Assembly (NCBI GenBank): GCA_039594205.1
Contig: JBCNNW010000003.1
Location: 58,621 to 122,620, forward strand
Source: Pseudescherichia sp039594205
GTDB taxonomy: Bacteria > Pseudomonadota > Gammaproteobacteria > Enterobacterales > Enterobacteriaceae
Length of the DNA: 64,000 nt
Reading direction: 5' to 3'
Numbering within the stretch: position 1 is the stretch's first letter; every line of letters begins with the position of its first letter. Below are positions 1-8,516 of this stretch, one piece after another. Position numbers and translations under genes: made by a program. The notes beneath the pieces are model-generated. The model saw nothing but the letters and a program-made list of their open reading frames with translations, searched no databases and had not been told where the DNA came from.

Positions 1-17
1 TTCAGACTCTTACAAAC

Positions 18-50
18 GCCTGATGACGGCTAACGCCTTATCAGACCTAC
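18..50. repeat. REP-like palindromic element downstream of ushA
   Basis: The stretch reads GCCTGATGACGGCTAACGCC followed by TTATCAGACCTAC, the usual layout of an enterobacterial REP unit: an imperfect hairpin with a conserved CCTAC tail. It lies just past the ushA stop codon, a typical extragenic position. Confidence 0.6.
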
Positions 51-86
51 AAAGTGCACACCCAGGCATCTCCGTTGCAATTAGCG

Positions 87-1748
87 TTACTGCCAGTTCA
101 CTTCGCCCTGCGGCTCAAGGGTTGCTGCATCCAGCGGTGAATTCTGCTGGATGTACTGCTTCAGCACCTCGGCGTCGATAAAGCCGGTATTAACGTAGCC
201 AGGTTTATCGTCCAGACGCGGGTAGCCGTCGCCGCCGGTGGCGTTGAAGCTAAGGGTCGCCATACGGTAGGTTTTCGCAGGGTCGACCGGCTCACCGTTG
301 ATCTTCAGATCGTTAAGCTTGCCGTCCGCCATCGTAAAGCTGACGTGGCTAAACTGCGGGTAGGCCCCGGAGTTAGGCTTCATCTGCGCCACGGCGGTAA
401 GGTAGTCCACCACCTCTTTTCCGGTCATATCGGCATAGACTACAACGTTGCCGAACGGCTGTACCTTCAGCACGTCTTTATAGGTGATATCCCCTGCCGC
501 AATGCTGTCGCGGATCCCACCTCCGCTCATCACTGCAAAGCTCGCGCCGGTACGTGCCATCTGCGCGGCCAGGATCAGGTGCCCGAGATTGGTCTGCACA
601 AAGCGCACCTTGCTGCGATCGCCCTCAAGGGGCGCATTAACCGAGCCAATTTTTACCGCCAGCTGCGCCTTGCCTTTATTCTGGAACGGCGTCAGCAGCG
701 AGAGCATCTGCGCGTTTTCAGGGATCTCTGGCGCATAGAGCACACGTTCACTCTCGCCATTGTCATAGACGACCTTCTTCTTCAGGTTAATGGGGATCAG
801 CTGATAGTGCACCAGCTTCATCTCGCCGTTACGGAACTCAAAGTCGGCGCGACCGACATACTTGCCCCACTCGTGCGCCTGAACGATCCAGATGCCGTTC
901 TGCCGGTCCGGTGCACAGGGCGTGCCCGGCACATAATCTACCTGCTTTTTATTCTCTGACGCCATGCAGACCGGATTCTGCGAATGACCGCCGACGATCA
1001 TCGCCAGCGACCCCGCAGGCAGGCTGCGTGCCATTTCAACATCGCCCGGTGCGTTGGAGCCGTGCTCGCCATTATCGTAGTGTCCCATATGGGTGGTGGC
1101 GATCAGAATATCGGGCCGCTCTTTTTCATCCAGACCATTTAGCTCCTGAATGACCAGCTTCGCCTCGTCGGCGGGCTTACGGAACTCGATGTCGGTGAAA
1201 AACTCTGGATTGCCAATTTTGGCCGTGTCATCGGTAGTCAGGCCGATCACGCCGATTTTCAGATCCTGGCGTTTGAAGATAGCCCAGGGCTTAAAGAGAC
1301 GCTCGCCGGTGCTCTTCTGGTAGATGTTAGCGGACAGGAAGGGAAATTTAGCCCACTTCTCCTGCTGGCGCAGCACCTCCATAGGATTATCGAACTCGTG
1401 ATTGCCCACCGCCATTGCGTCGTAGCCGATGAGATTCATGCCGCGAAAGTCCGGCTCGGCGTCCAGCAGATCGGACTCCGGCACGCCGGTGTTAATGTCG
1501 CCGCCGGAAAGCACCAGTACGCTGCCGCCGTCGGCAGCCACCTCTTTACGGACGCTGTCCACCAGCGTTTTCTGCGCCGCCAGACCATACTCGCGGTCGT
1601 CGCTGCGCCAGAAGTGGCCGTGGTGATCGTTCGTATGCAGGATAGTAATTTTATAGGTTTTATCTTTTTCCCAGGCCTGGGCGGGCAGACTGGTAAACCC
1701 CCACGCGGCGACAAGCGCCAGCGCAATGCCCTGCTTTAACATATTCAT
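87..1748 (-). CDS. ushA: UshA, periplasmic UDP-sugar hydrolase / 5'-nucleotidase
   Basis: UshA hydrolyses UDP-sugars and 5'-nucleotides in the periplasm so that the nucleoside can be taken up. The 553-residue product begins with a Sec signal peptide ending near PAQA, followed by the metallophosphatase motif ILHTNDHHGHF. GNHEFD and the histidine-rich segment around GGHSQNP supply further metal ligands, and the C-terminal nucleotidase domain carries GGDGYP. The frame is open 51 codons further upstream, but ATG at 1748 follows a GGGAGAGAG ribosome site and aligns with the E. coli start, so that start is chosen. It is divergent from fsr, as in E. coli. Confidence 0.95.
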   Translation of the reverse strand: MNMLKQGIALALVAAWGFTSLPAQAWEKDKTYKITILHTNDHHGHFWRSDDREYGLAAQKTLVDSVRKEVAADGGSVLVLSGGDINTGVPESDLLDAEPDFRGMNLIGYDAMAVGNHEFDNPMEVLRQQEKWAKFPFLSANIYQKSTGERLFKPWAIFKRQDLKIGVIGLTTDDTAKIGNPEFFTDIEFRKPADEAKLVIQELNGLDEKERPDILIATTHMGHYDNGEHGSNAPGDVEMARSLPAGSLAMIVGGHSQNPVCMASENKKQVDYVPGTPCAPDRQNGIWIVQAHEWGKYVGRADFEFRNGEMKLVHYQLIPINLKKKVVYDNGESERVLYAPEIPENAQMLSLLTPFQNKGKAQLAVKIGSVNAPLEGDRSKVRFVQTNLGHLILAAQMARTGASFAVMSGGGIRDSIAAGDITYKDVLKVQPFGNVVVYADMTGKEVVDYLTAVAQMKPNSGAYPQFSHVSFTMADGKLNDLKINGEPVDPAKTYRMATLSFNATGGDGYPRLDDKPGYVNTGFIDAEVLKQYIQQNSPLDAATLEPQGEVNWQ

Positions 1749-1924
1749 TTCTCTCTCCCTGATGACATAACACACGCAAAAGTAGCGCGGGGACAGAGAA
1801 TAAACAAATAGGATTTTATGTCTGCGACTTCCCTCAAAGAGTCGGGACGCGTATCTTAGTTTGCTAATAATCAGAACGCGTGCACACCTCCCGCACTCCA
1901 ATAAAAGACAAAAAGTGACATTTT

Positions 1925-3145
1925 ATGGCAATAGATCAATCCGCCGACGCCCTTGCTGGCGCTAACACATCGCCGCCGCCGGCGCGTACCGCCTTTGGCA
2001 TTCTGGGGGCGATCAGCGTCTCTCATCTGCTCAACGATATGCTGCAGTCGCTGATCCTCGCCCTCTACCCCCTGTTGCAGGCTGACTTCTCGCTGAGCTT
2101 TGTACAGATCGGGATGATCACCCTCACCTTCCAGCTGGCCTCCTCGCTGCTGCAGCCGGTGGTAGGCTACTACACGGATAAACACCCGATGCCATGGTCG
2201 CTGCCCATCGGCATGTGCTTTACCCTCTGCGGCCTGGTGCTGCTGGCACTGGCGGGCAGCTTCGGCATGGTGCTGCTGGCCGCGGGGCTGGTCGGCACCG
2301 GATCCTCCGTGTTCCATCCTGAGTCCTCCCGCGTGGCGCGCATGGCCTCCGGCGGCCGACATGGTCTGGCGCAGTCTATTTTCCAGGTCGGGGGCAACTT
2401 TGGCAGCGCCCTTGGACCGCTGCTGGCGGCGCTGATCATCGCCCCCTACGGCAAGGGTAACGTGGGCTGGTTTGTGCTGGCCGCGCTGCTGGCTATTGTG
2501 GTGCTGGCCCAGGTTAGCCGCTGGTACGCTGCCCAGCACCGGGTCAACAAGGGACGAAAAGCGGTTATTGAGCGCAGCCCGCTCCCACGCAAGAAGGTGA
2601 TCCTGGCGGTAAGCATCCTGCTTATGCTTATTTTCTCGAAATATTTCTATATGGCGAGTATCAGCAGCTATTACACCTTTTATTTAATGGAAAAATTCCA
2701 CCTGTCGGTGCAAAACGCCCAGTTTCATCTCTTTGCGTTTCTGCTCGCCGTTGCGGCGGGTACCGTCATTGGCGGCCCTGTAGGCGATAAGGTTGGGCGT
2801 AAATATGTTATTTGGGGCTCTATCCTCGGCGTTGCCCCCTTTACGCTCGTTTTGCCCTACGCATCCCTCTACTGGACCGGCATTTTAACCGCAATCATCG
2901 GTTTTATCCTCGCCTCGGCCTTTTCTGCCATCCTCGTTTATGCTCAGGAGCTGCTGCCAGGACGTATCGGCATGGTTTCTGGTCTCTTTTTTGGCTTCGC
3001 TTTTGGCATGGGCGGGCTTGGCGCAGCCGTGCTGGGGCTGGTTGCCGACCATACCAATATCTTCGTAGTCTATAAAATCTGTGCTTTTCTACCGCTTTTG
3101 GGGATGTTAACTATATTCCTGCCCGATAACCGCCAGAAAGCCTGA
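1925..3145 (+). CDS. fsr: Fsr, MFS efflux protein (fosmidomycin resistance)
   Basis: A 406-residue major facilitator with about twelve hydrophobic segments. The N-terminal half begins AFGILGAISVSHLLNDMLQS and a cytoplasmic loop holds GDKVGRKYV, an MFS motif A-like sequence. In E. coli, Fsr exports fosmidomycin when overproduced; its natural substrate is unknown. Length and order (ushA divergent, ybaL downstream on the same strand) match E. coli. A long hairpin follows the stop codon, so cotranscription with ybaL, 231 bases away, is unlikely. Confidence 0.93.
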   Translation: MAIDQSADALAGANTSPPPARTAFGILGAISVSHLLNDMLQSLILALYPLLQADFSLSFVQIGMITLTFQLASSLLQPVVGYYTDKHPMPWSLPIGMCFTLCGLVLLALAGSFGMVLLAAGLVGTGSSVFHPESSRVARMASGGRHGLAQSIFQVGGNFGSALGPLLAALIIAPYGKGNVGWFVLAALLAIVVLAQVSRWYAAQHRVNKGRKAVIERSPLPRKKVILAVSILLMLIFSKYFYMASISSYYTFYLMEKFHLSVQNAQFHLFAFLLAVAAGTVIGGPVGDKVGRKYVIWGSILGVAPFTLVLPYASLYWTGILTAIIGFILASAFSAILVYAQELLPGRIGMVSGLFFGFAFGMGGLGAAVLGLVADHTNIFVVYKICAFLPLLGMLTIFLPDNRQKA

Positions 3146-3151
3146 TTCCAG

Positions 3152-3178
3152 GGCGGCCAAAGGCAAACTTTGGCCGCC
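3152..3178. terminator. Hairpin after fsr
   Basis: An 11-base perfect inverted repeat (GGCGGCCAAAG / CTTTGGCCGCC) with a five-base loop begins seven bases after the fsr stop. There is no T-run, so it may work as an mRNA-stabilising or Rho-assisted end rather than as a classical intrinsic terminator. Confidence 0.55.
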
Positions 3179-3376
3179 TGCGTTGCCCATGCCATAACAC
3201 TTATCCGACGTTCACTGCGCTAATCCCCTCTCAATCGCTTTTTTTATGTCAGAGCGTGCTTTTCTTCAATATTCAACAATTATTCATCAACATAATCATT
3301 GAAATTGTCATAGACTGTAACTCGGGCTTCTGGTTTTTTAGCCAGAAATGGATCCACTACCGCGAAAGGAGACGGA

Positions 3377-5053
3377 ATGCATCACGCCACACCGCTTATC
3401 ACCACCATTGTTGGCGGCCTTGTGCTCGCCTTTATCCTCGGCATGATTGCCAACAAGCTGCGTATCTCTCCGCTGGTGGGTTATCTGTTAGCGGGCGTAC
3501 TCTCTGGTCCTTTCACCCCAGGCTTTGTCGCCGATACCAAGCTGGCACCTGAGCTGGCAGAGCTGGGGGTGATCCTGCTGATGTTTGGCGTCGGTCTCCA
3601 CTTTTCGCTGAAGGATTTGATGGCGGTAAAGTCCATCGCCATTCCCGGCGCTATCGCACAGATTGCTGTCGCGACGCTGCTGGGTATGGCGCTCTCCGCC
3701 ATGATGGACTGGTCATTGATGACCGGTCTTGTCTTTGGACTCTGTCTCTCCACCGCCAGTACCGTGGTGCTGCTGCGCGCCCTTGAGGAGCGGCAGCTGA
3801 TCGACAGCCAGCGCGGGCAGATCGCTATCGGCTGGCTGATTGTAGAAGATCTGGTGATGGTCCTGACGCTGGTCCTGCTGCCCGCCGTCGCAGGCATGAT
3901 TGAAAAGGGTAACGTGGGACTGGCGACGCTGTCGCTGGATATGGGGATCACCATCGGCAAGGTTGTGGCGTTTATCGCTATTATGATGCTGGTAGGTCGC
4001 CGTCTTGTGCCGTGGATCATGGCCCGCAGCGCGGCCACCGGTTCCCGGGAGCTGTTTACCCTCTCGGTGCTGGCCCTGGCGCTGGGCATCGCCTTTGGTG
4101 CGGTTGAGCTGTTTGACGTCTCCTTTGCCCTCGGCGCTTTCTTTGCCGGGATGGTGCTGAACGAGTCCGAGTTAAGTCATCGCGCCGCGCACGACACCCT
4201 GCCTCTGCGCGACGCCTTTGCGGTTCTCTTCTTTGTCTCCGTTGGGATGCTGTTCGACCCGAAAATTTTGATCGATGAGCCGCTGGCCGTTGCCGGTACG
4301 CTGGCCATCATAATCTTTGGTAAATCCATTGCTGCCTTCTTCCTGGTACGCATGTTCGGCCACTCGCCGCGCACTGCATTAACCATCGCCGCCAGCCTGG
4401 CGCAGATTGGTGAATTTGCCTTTATTCTGGCAGGTCTTGGTATGGCGCTGGATCTGCTGCCGCAGACCGGCCAGAACCTGGTCCTGGCCGGGGCGATCCT
4501 TTCGATTATGCTTAACCCAATTCTTTTTGCCCTGCTGGAGAAGTACCTCGATAAGACCGAAACCCTGGAGGAGCAGACGCTGGAAGAGGCGACCGAAGAT
4601 GAGAAGCAGATCCCGGTGGATATCTGTAATCATGCTCTGCTGGTAGGGTTTGGCCGCGTAGGTAGCCTGCTGGGCGAGAAGCTGATGGCTCAGGGTATTC
4701 CGCTGGTGGTGATCGAAACCTCGCGTACCCGGGTAGACGAGCTGCGTGAACGTGGTATTCGCGCGGTGCTGGGCAATGCAGCCAATGAAGAGATCATGAA
4801 CCTGGCACACCTCGACTGCGCCCGCTGGCTGCTGCTGACCATCCCTAACGGCTACGAGGCTGGTGAAGTGGTGGCGACTGCCCGGCAGAAATGCCCACAC
4901 ATTGAGATCATTGCCCGGGCGCACTATGACGATGAGGTGGATTACATCACTGAGCGCGGGGCAAACCAGGTCGTGATGGGCGAACGTGAGATTGCCAATA
5001 CTATGCTGACGCTGATTGAGAAGCGTCCGGTTGAAGAGGCAGTCACGGGATGA
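3377..5053 (+). CDS. ybaL: YbaL, KefB-type cation:proton antiporter with RCK_N domain
   Basis: A 558-residue monovalent cation:proton antiporter-2 family protein. The first 380 residues form about twelve membrane segments. A cytosolic TrkA-N/RCK domain follows with the nucleotide-binding glycines in LLVGFGRVGSLLGEKL. An AAAGGAG ribosome site precedes the ATG. The last codons encode LIEKRPVEEAVTG, a tail that recurs almost base for base at the end of mmuM 2.5 kb away. The E. coli protein, from memory, has a related tail, so the tail is native here. Transport substrate and physiological role are not established. Confidence 0.93.
   Translation: MHHATPLITTIVGGLVLAFILGMIANKLRISPLVGYLLAGVLSGPFTPGFVADTKLAPELAELGVILLMFGVGLHFSLKDLMAVKSIAIPGAIAQIAVATLLGMALSAMMDWSLMTGLVFGLCLSTASTVVLLRALEERQLIDSQRGQIAIGWLIVEDLVMVLTLVLLPAVAGMIEKGNVGLATLSLDMGITIGKVVAFIAIMMLVGRRLVPWIMARSAATGSRELFTLSVLALALGIAFGAVELFDVSFALGAFFAGMVLNESELSHRAAHDTLPLRDAFAVLFFVSVGMLFDPKILIDEPLAVAGTLAIIIFGKSIAAFFLVRMFGHSPRTALTIAASLAQIGEFAFILAGLGMALDLLPQTGQNLVLAGAILSIMLNPILFALLEKYLDKTETLEEQTLEEATEDEKQIPVDICNHALLVGFGRVGSLLGEKLMAQGIPLVVIETSRTRVDELRERGIRAVLGNAANEEIMNLAHLDCARWLLLTIPNGYEAGEVVATARQKCPHIEIIARAHYDDEVDYITERGANQVVMGEREIANTMLTLIEKRPVEEAVTG
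5010..5049 (+). repeat. 40-base direct repeat, copy 1 (3' end of ybaL)
   Basis: This copy starts CGCTGATTGAGAAGCGTCCG and matches 7543-7582 at 39 of 40 bases. It encodes LIEKRPVEEAVTG in YbaL. The two copies bracket the mmuPM genes. Confidence 0.95.
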
Positions 5054-5060
5054 TCCACAG

Positions 5061-5092
5061 CCCCGGCAGATGCTGCCCTGCCGGGGTGTTTT
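5061..5092 (+). terminator. Intrinsic terminator of ybaL
   Basis: A nine-base stem CCCCGGCAG / CTGCCGGGG is followed by TGTTTT, eight bases after the ybaL stop. It separates ybaL from mmuP transcription. Confidence 0.8.
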
Positions 5093-5208
5093 CGCAGAAG
5101 CGTGTATTTTTCATCTTTCCCTCCCCCTGCTAACGTAAGTTGCATTTATCCCGTTGTCGGCTACTACTGGCATTTTGTTAACAATCACGCTATAAAGACC
5201 CTTCAAGC

Positions 5209-5232
5209 GGACATTTAGACATCTATACGTTT
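5209..5232 (+). promoter_or_regulatory. Tandem MetJ (met box)-like operator of mmuP
   Basis: Three consecutive 8-mers read GGACATTT, AGACATCT and ATACGTTT; against the MetJ met box AGACGTCT the middle one matches 7 of 8 and the third 6 of 8. The array ends ten bases before the mmuP ATG, where bound MetJ-SAM would block initiation. A TATAAA -10-like hexamer lies at 5191-5196. MetJ control of mmuPM is the expected regulation in enterobacteria; binding here is inferred from sequence only. Confidence 0.65.
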
Positions 5233-5242
5233 AGAAGGTGAT

Positions 5243-6643
5243 ATGCACACGCAGCAAGAGAACGGGCAGCTTAAGCGCACCATGAAAACCCGCCATTTAA
5301 TTATGCTGTCATTAGGTGGCGTGATTGGCACGGGGTTGTTTTTTAATACGGGATACATCATCTCAACGACGGGCGCAGCGGGAACGCTGCTGGCTTATCT
5401 GATTGGGGCGCTGGTTGTCTGGCTGGTCATGCAGTGTCTTGGCGAGCTTTCCGTGGCGATGCCGGTAACGGGTGCTTTTCATGTTTATGCGGCGCGCTAT
5501 ATTGGCCCGGCAACGGGATATACCGTGGCATGGCTCTACTGGCTCACCTGGACAGTTGCGTTGGGATCCAGCTTTACTGCCGCCGGGTTCTGTATGCAGT
5601 ACTGGTTCCCGCATATTCCCGTCTGGATATGGAGCGCGCTGTTTTGTGTAGTGATTTTTTCCCTTAACGCGATTTCAACGCGCTTTTTTGCCGAAGGCGA
5701 GTTTTGGTTCTCACTGGTTAAGGTCGCGACCATTATCGTTTTCATCATCTTAGGCTGCGGGGCGATTTTTGGTTTTATCGCGCTGAAAGACGGTTCACCT
5801 TCGCCGGGACTGTCCAATCTCACCAGCGGGGGCTGGTTTCCCCATGGCGGCTTGCCTATTTTGATGACAATGGTCGCGGTCAATTTTGCCTTTTCTGGCA
5901 CTGAGCTTATCGGCATCGCAGCAGGCGAGACGGAAAATCCACATCACGCTATCCCGGTCGCGATCCGTACCACCATCGCCCGGTTGATTATATTCTTTAT
6001 CGGCACCGTTTTTGTCGTGGCGGCACTGATTCCGATGCAGGTGGCAGGCGTCGAGAAGAGTCCGTTTGTGCTGGTCTTTGAGAAAATAGGTATTCCCTAT
6101 GCGGCGGATATTTTTAACTTCGTCATTCTTACCGCAATTCTCTCAGCAGCGAATTCCGGACTTTATGCCTCGGGACGCATGCTATGGTCGCTCTCTAATG
6201 AAAAAACGCTGCCGGGCTGTTTTGCCCGCGTCAATAAAAATGGCGTGCCGCTGGTCGCGCTTTCCGTCTCCATGCTTGGCGGTCTGCTGGCGCTTTTATC
6301 GAGCGTGGTCGCGCCTGATACCGTATTCGTTGCCCTCAGCGCTATCTCTGGTTTTGCCGTTGTGGCCGTATGGCTCAGTATCTGCGCAGCACACTTTATC
6401 TTTCGTCGCCGTCATCTACAGTCGGGCAAACCGTTAGCCGATCTGAAATACAGAGCGCCCTGGTACCCGCTGGTTCCCGTGCTGGGGTTCGCGCTCTGTT
6501 TGCTGGCCTGCGTTGGCCTTGCATTCGACCCGGATCAGCGCATCGCGCTTTACTGCGGAGTGCCTTTTGTTGCCCTTTGCTACGCGACCTATTTTCTTAC
6601 TCACAGAACAGCATCGAAGGAGGCTGAATATGCCGCAGATTAA
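5243..6643 (+). CDS. mmuP: MmuP, S-methylmethionine permease
   Basis: A 466-residue amino acid-polyamine-organocation transporter with about twelve membrane helices. The N-terminal stretch contains GGVIGTGLFFNTGYI, the APC family signature, and the whole chain closely follows E. coli MmuP from LKRTMKTRHLIMLS onwards. It imports S-methyl-L-methionine for MmuM. Its last 14 bases overlap the mmuM start, so the two are translationally coupled. A met-box-like operator lies directly upstream. Confidence 0.93.
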   Translation: MHTQQENGQLKRTMKTRHLIMLSLGGVIGTGLFFNTGYIISTTGAAGTLLAYLIGALVVWLVMQCLGELSVAMPVTGAFHVYAARYIGPATGYTVAWLYWLTWTVALGSSFTAAGFCMQYWFPHIPVWIWSALFCVVIFSLNAISTRFFAEGEFWFSLVKVATIIVFIILGCGAIFGFIALKDGSPSPGLSNLTSGGWFPHGGLPILMTMVAVNFAFSGTELIGIAAGETENPHHAIPVAIRTTIARLIIFFIGTVFVVAALIPMQVAGVEKSPFVLVFEKIGIPYAADIFNFVILTAILSAANSGLYASGRMLWSLSNEKTLPGCFARVNKNGVPLVALSVSMLGGLLALLSSVVAPDTVFVALSAISGFAVVAVWLSICAAHFIFRRRHLQSGKPLADLKYRAPWYPLVPVLGFALCLLACVGLAFDPDQRIALYCGVPFVALCYATYFLTHRTASKEAEYAAD

Positions 6644-7586
6644 CCCCCTTACCGCTCTGCTTGAAAGCCACGGTTTTATAGTTCTTGATGGCGCTCTGGC
6701 CACCGAACTGGAGGCGCGGGGATGCAATCTTGCCGATAATCTCTGGTCCGCTAAAGTATTGATGGAAAATCCACAGCTTATTCGCGATGTGCATCTGGAC
6801 TACTTTCGCGCGGGCGCTCAGGTAGCGATTACCGCCAGTTACCAGGCCACGCCTGCTGGTTTTGCGGCTCGCGGTCTGAGTGAACGGCAATCAAGAGCGC
6901 TTATTGAACACAGTGTGAAGCTGGCGAAAGAGGCGCGTGAGATTCATCAGGCAGAAAATGCCAGCGCGGGCCAGCTGCTTGTGGCTGGCTCCGTTGGGCC
7001 ATACGGTGCCTGTCTGGCCGATGGCTCTGAGTATCGCGGTGACTACGTGCGTAGCGCTGAAGAATTTCAGGCGTTTCATCGTCCGCGGATAGAAGCGTTG
7101 CTTAATGCAGGCGCAGATCTGCTGGCCTGTGAAACCTTACCCTCGTTTGCAGAGATAGAGGCATTAGCAGATCTGCTGTTGGAATATCCGCAGGCGCAGG
7201 CGTGGTTCTCATTTACCTTACGTGATGACAGGCATCTAAGTGACGGTACCCCTCTCGCCAAGGTTGTAGAGACGCTGGCAAAATATCCGCAAATCGTTGC
7301 GCTGGGAGTTAACTGTATTGCGCTGGGTAAAACGATCGCGGCGCTAACCCACCTGCATAGCCTGACTACGCTGCCTCTGGTTGTCTACCCTAACTCAGGT
7401 GAAACCTACGACGCGACAACCAAGGAGTGGCATACGCACGCTGATTCATGCGGCTCCTTAGTAGATTATTTACCGCAGTGGTTAGAGGCCGGTGCGCGGC
7501 TTATCGGTGGATGCTGCCGGACTACTCCAAAGGATATCGCAGCGCTGATTGAGAAGCGTCCGGTTGAAGAGGCGGTCACGGGTTAA
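6630..7586 (+). CDS. mmuM: MmuM, homocysteine S-methyltransferase
   Basis: MmuM transfers a methyl group from S-methylmethionine (or SAM) to homocysteine, giving methionine. The 318-residue chain has the zinc thiolate ligands C229 (GVNC) and C295-C296 (GGCCRTT) of the family. The start at 6630 follows AAGGAGG and overlaps mmuP. The E. coli protein, as remembered, is 310 residues and ends shortly after the DIAAL segment. Here the chain continues with IEKRPVEEAVTG, the exact tail of YbaL, encoded by a 39/40 identical repeat. All three base differences from ybaL through the stop codon are silent. The active site is intact, so the enzyme is probably functional. Confidence 0.93.
   Translation: MPQINPLTALLESHGFIVLDGALATELEARGCNLADNLWSAKVLMENPQLIRDVHLDYFRAGAQVAITASYQATPAGFAARGLSERQSRALIEHSVKLAKEAREIHQAENASAGQLLVAGSVGPYGACLADGSEYRGDYVRSAEEFQAFHRPRIEALLNAGADLLACETLPSFAEIEALADLLLEYPQAQAWFSFTLRDDRHLSDGTPLAKVVETLAKYPQIVALGVNCIALGKTIAALTHLHSLTTLPLVVYPNSGETYDATTKEWHTHADSCGSLVDYLPQWLEAGARLIGGCCRTTPKDIAALIEKRPVEEAVTG
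7543..7582 (+). repeat. 40-base direct repeat, copy 2 (3' end of mmuM)
   Basis: This copy differs from 5010-5049 by one base (G at 7574 for A at 5041). It gives MmuM a YbaL-like C-terminal tail. It marks the right edge of the mmuPM segment relative to ybaL. Confidence 0.95.
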
Positions 7587-7601
7587 GCTCTTGCCCCGCC
7601 A

Positions 7602-7682
7602 CTAGCCGTCTGGCTTGATATCAATACAGAGATCGTGGGGCTTCGCGCCCCACTCCTTAAACACCTGCTCCGCAAAGATCCT
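7602..7682 (-). pseudogene. 27-codon 3' remnant of an unidentified gene
   Basis: Read on the minus strand, the frame immediately past the DUF4142 stop encodes RIFAEQVFKEWGAKPHDL followed by CIDIKPDG and a stop at 7602. It has protein-like composition but no start codon or ribosome site, and it is out of frame with the DUF4142 gene. I do not recognise the family. The codons also form a GTGGGGC/GCCCCAC hairpin. It may be the tail of a gene lost when this block was assembled, or chance. Confidence 0.35.
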
Positions 7683-8250
7683 ATTTGTTGAGCTGCTGGG
7701 CGGATTTCAGATGCTGCTCCACGACCGGCGTATGCGCGTCGGCCAGGGCCTTCACATCTGGATCTTTGATCATAGTGGCGTCGCTTTTCAGCTTCGATAG
7801 CACCATCTCATGATCTTTCGTACCGGCGTTCTCCATATACATTTTGTCAAACGCATCACCGCTCTGCTTTTCCAGTTCAGCGGCCATAGTTTTGTGCATG
7901 GCGTCCGGCTCAGTGGGCAGCGTTACCCCTTTTTGCTGGGCGGTGGTCTGTACTTTGGTCAAAGCCGCGCCATGATCGTCGACCATCTTCTGAGCGAAGG
8001 CTTTAACTTCACTGCTCTGGGCCTTATTTAGCGCAATCTTAGCCGCGGCAATTTCATTAATATTGGCCTGCGCCATATCCATCAAGGCTTTTTCGTCACC
8101 AGCGCTAAGCCTGGCGTTGGCTCCGGTCTGGCCTGCTGCCTCGCTCTGCGTGGTGCTCGCTGGCTTCTGGGCTTGAACACCGACAGAGACGAACATAGCC
8201 GCTACTGCTGACGCAGCGAGTAGTTTTTTCAAGGTTTCACTCTTTTGCAT
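7681..8250 (-). CDS. DUF4142 exported ferritin-like protein
   Basis: A 189-residue protein with a Sec signal peptide (cleavage near residue 27, GVQA-QKP), a low-complexity linker rich in Q, A and S, then a mostly helical region from about residue 50. Motifs such as ANINEIAAAKIAL, FAQKMVDDHGAAL and DHEMVLSKLKSDA are characteristic of DUF4142, a four-helix ferritin-like fold found in exported proteins of unknown function. An AGGAGAAC ribosome site precedes the ATG. It stands alone on the minus strand, convergent with mmuM. No enzymatic role can be assigned from sequence. Confidence 0.8.
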   Translation of the reverse strand: MQKSETLKKLLAASAVAAMFVSVGVQAQKPASTTQSEAAGQTGANARLSAGDEKALMDMAQANINEIAAAKIALNKAQSSEVKAFAQKMVDDHGAALTKVQTTAQQKGVTLPTEPDAMHKTMAAELEKQSGDAFDKMYMENAGTKDHEMVLSKLKSDATMIKDPDVKALADAHTPVVEQHLKSAQQLNK

Positions 8251-8387
8251 TTTGTTCTCCTGATGGTCATGGGTAGGGTCAGCGTGAGGTCATTAACCGT
8301 ACTCAACCTCGCTAATAAATTACAGCGTCACTGGTCAGTATAGTGGATCATCAATTAGACACAGGTTTTTGAGCTATCACCCGCAAC

Positions 8388-8516
8388 TTAGGGCAGCAGG
8401 AAATGCCGGAGTTCGGCCGTAACCTCTTCTGGAGCCTGTTCCGTCATAGGGTGGCTGCTGCTTATCGCTTTGCCCGCACATCGGCTGGTTAGTACAGTGT
8501 GCTTTGCATCGATAGC
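8388..8516 (-). pseudogene. C-terminal fragment resembling an alpha/beta hydrolase
   Basis: A 42-codon open frame, closed by stops at both ends and without a start, encodes AIDAKHTVLTSRCAGKAISS then SHPMTEQAPEEVTAELRHFL. The pattern H-[PF]-x-x-E-x-[AP]-E-x-V-x-x-x-L-x-x-FL is that of the last helix of alpha/beta hydrolases after the catalytic histidine. The rest of such a gene is absent, so this looks like a decayed remnant. Family assignment rests only on this short segment. Confidence 0.4.
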
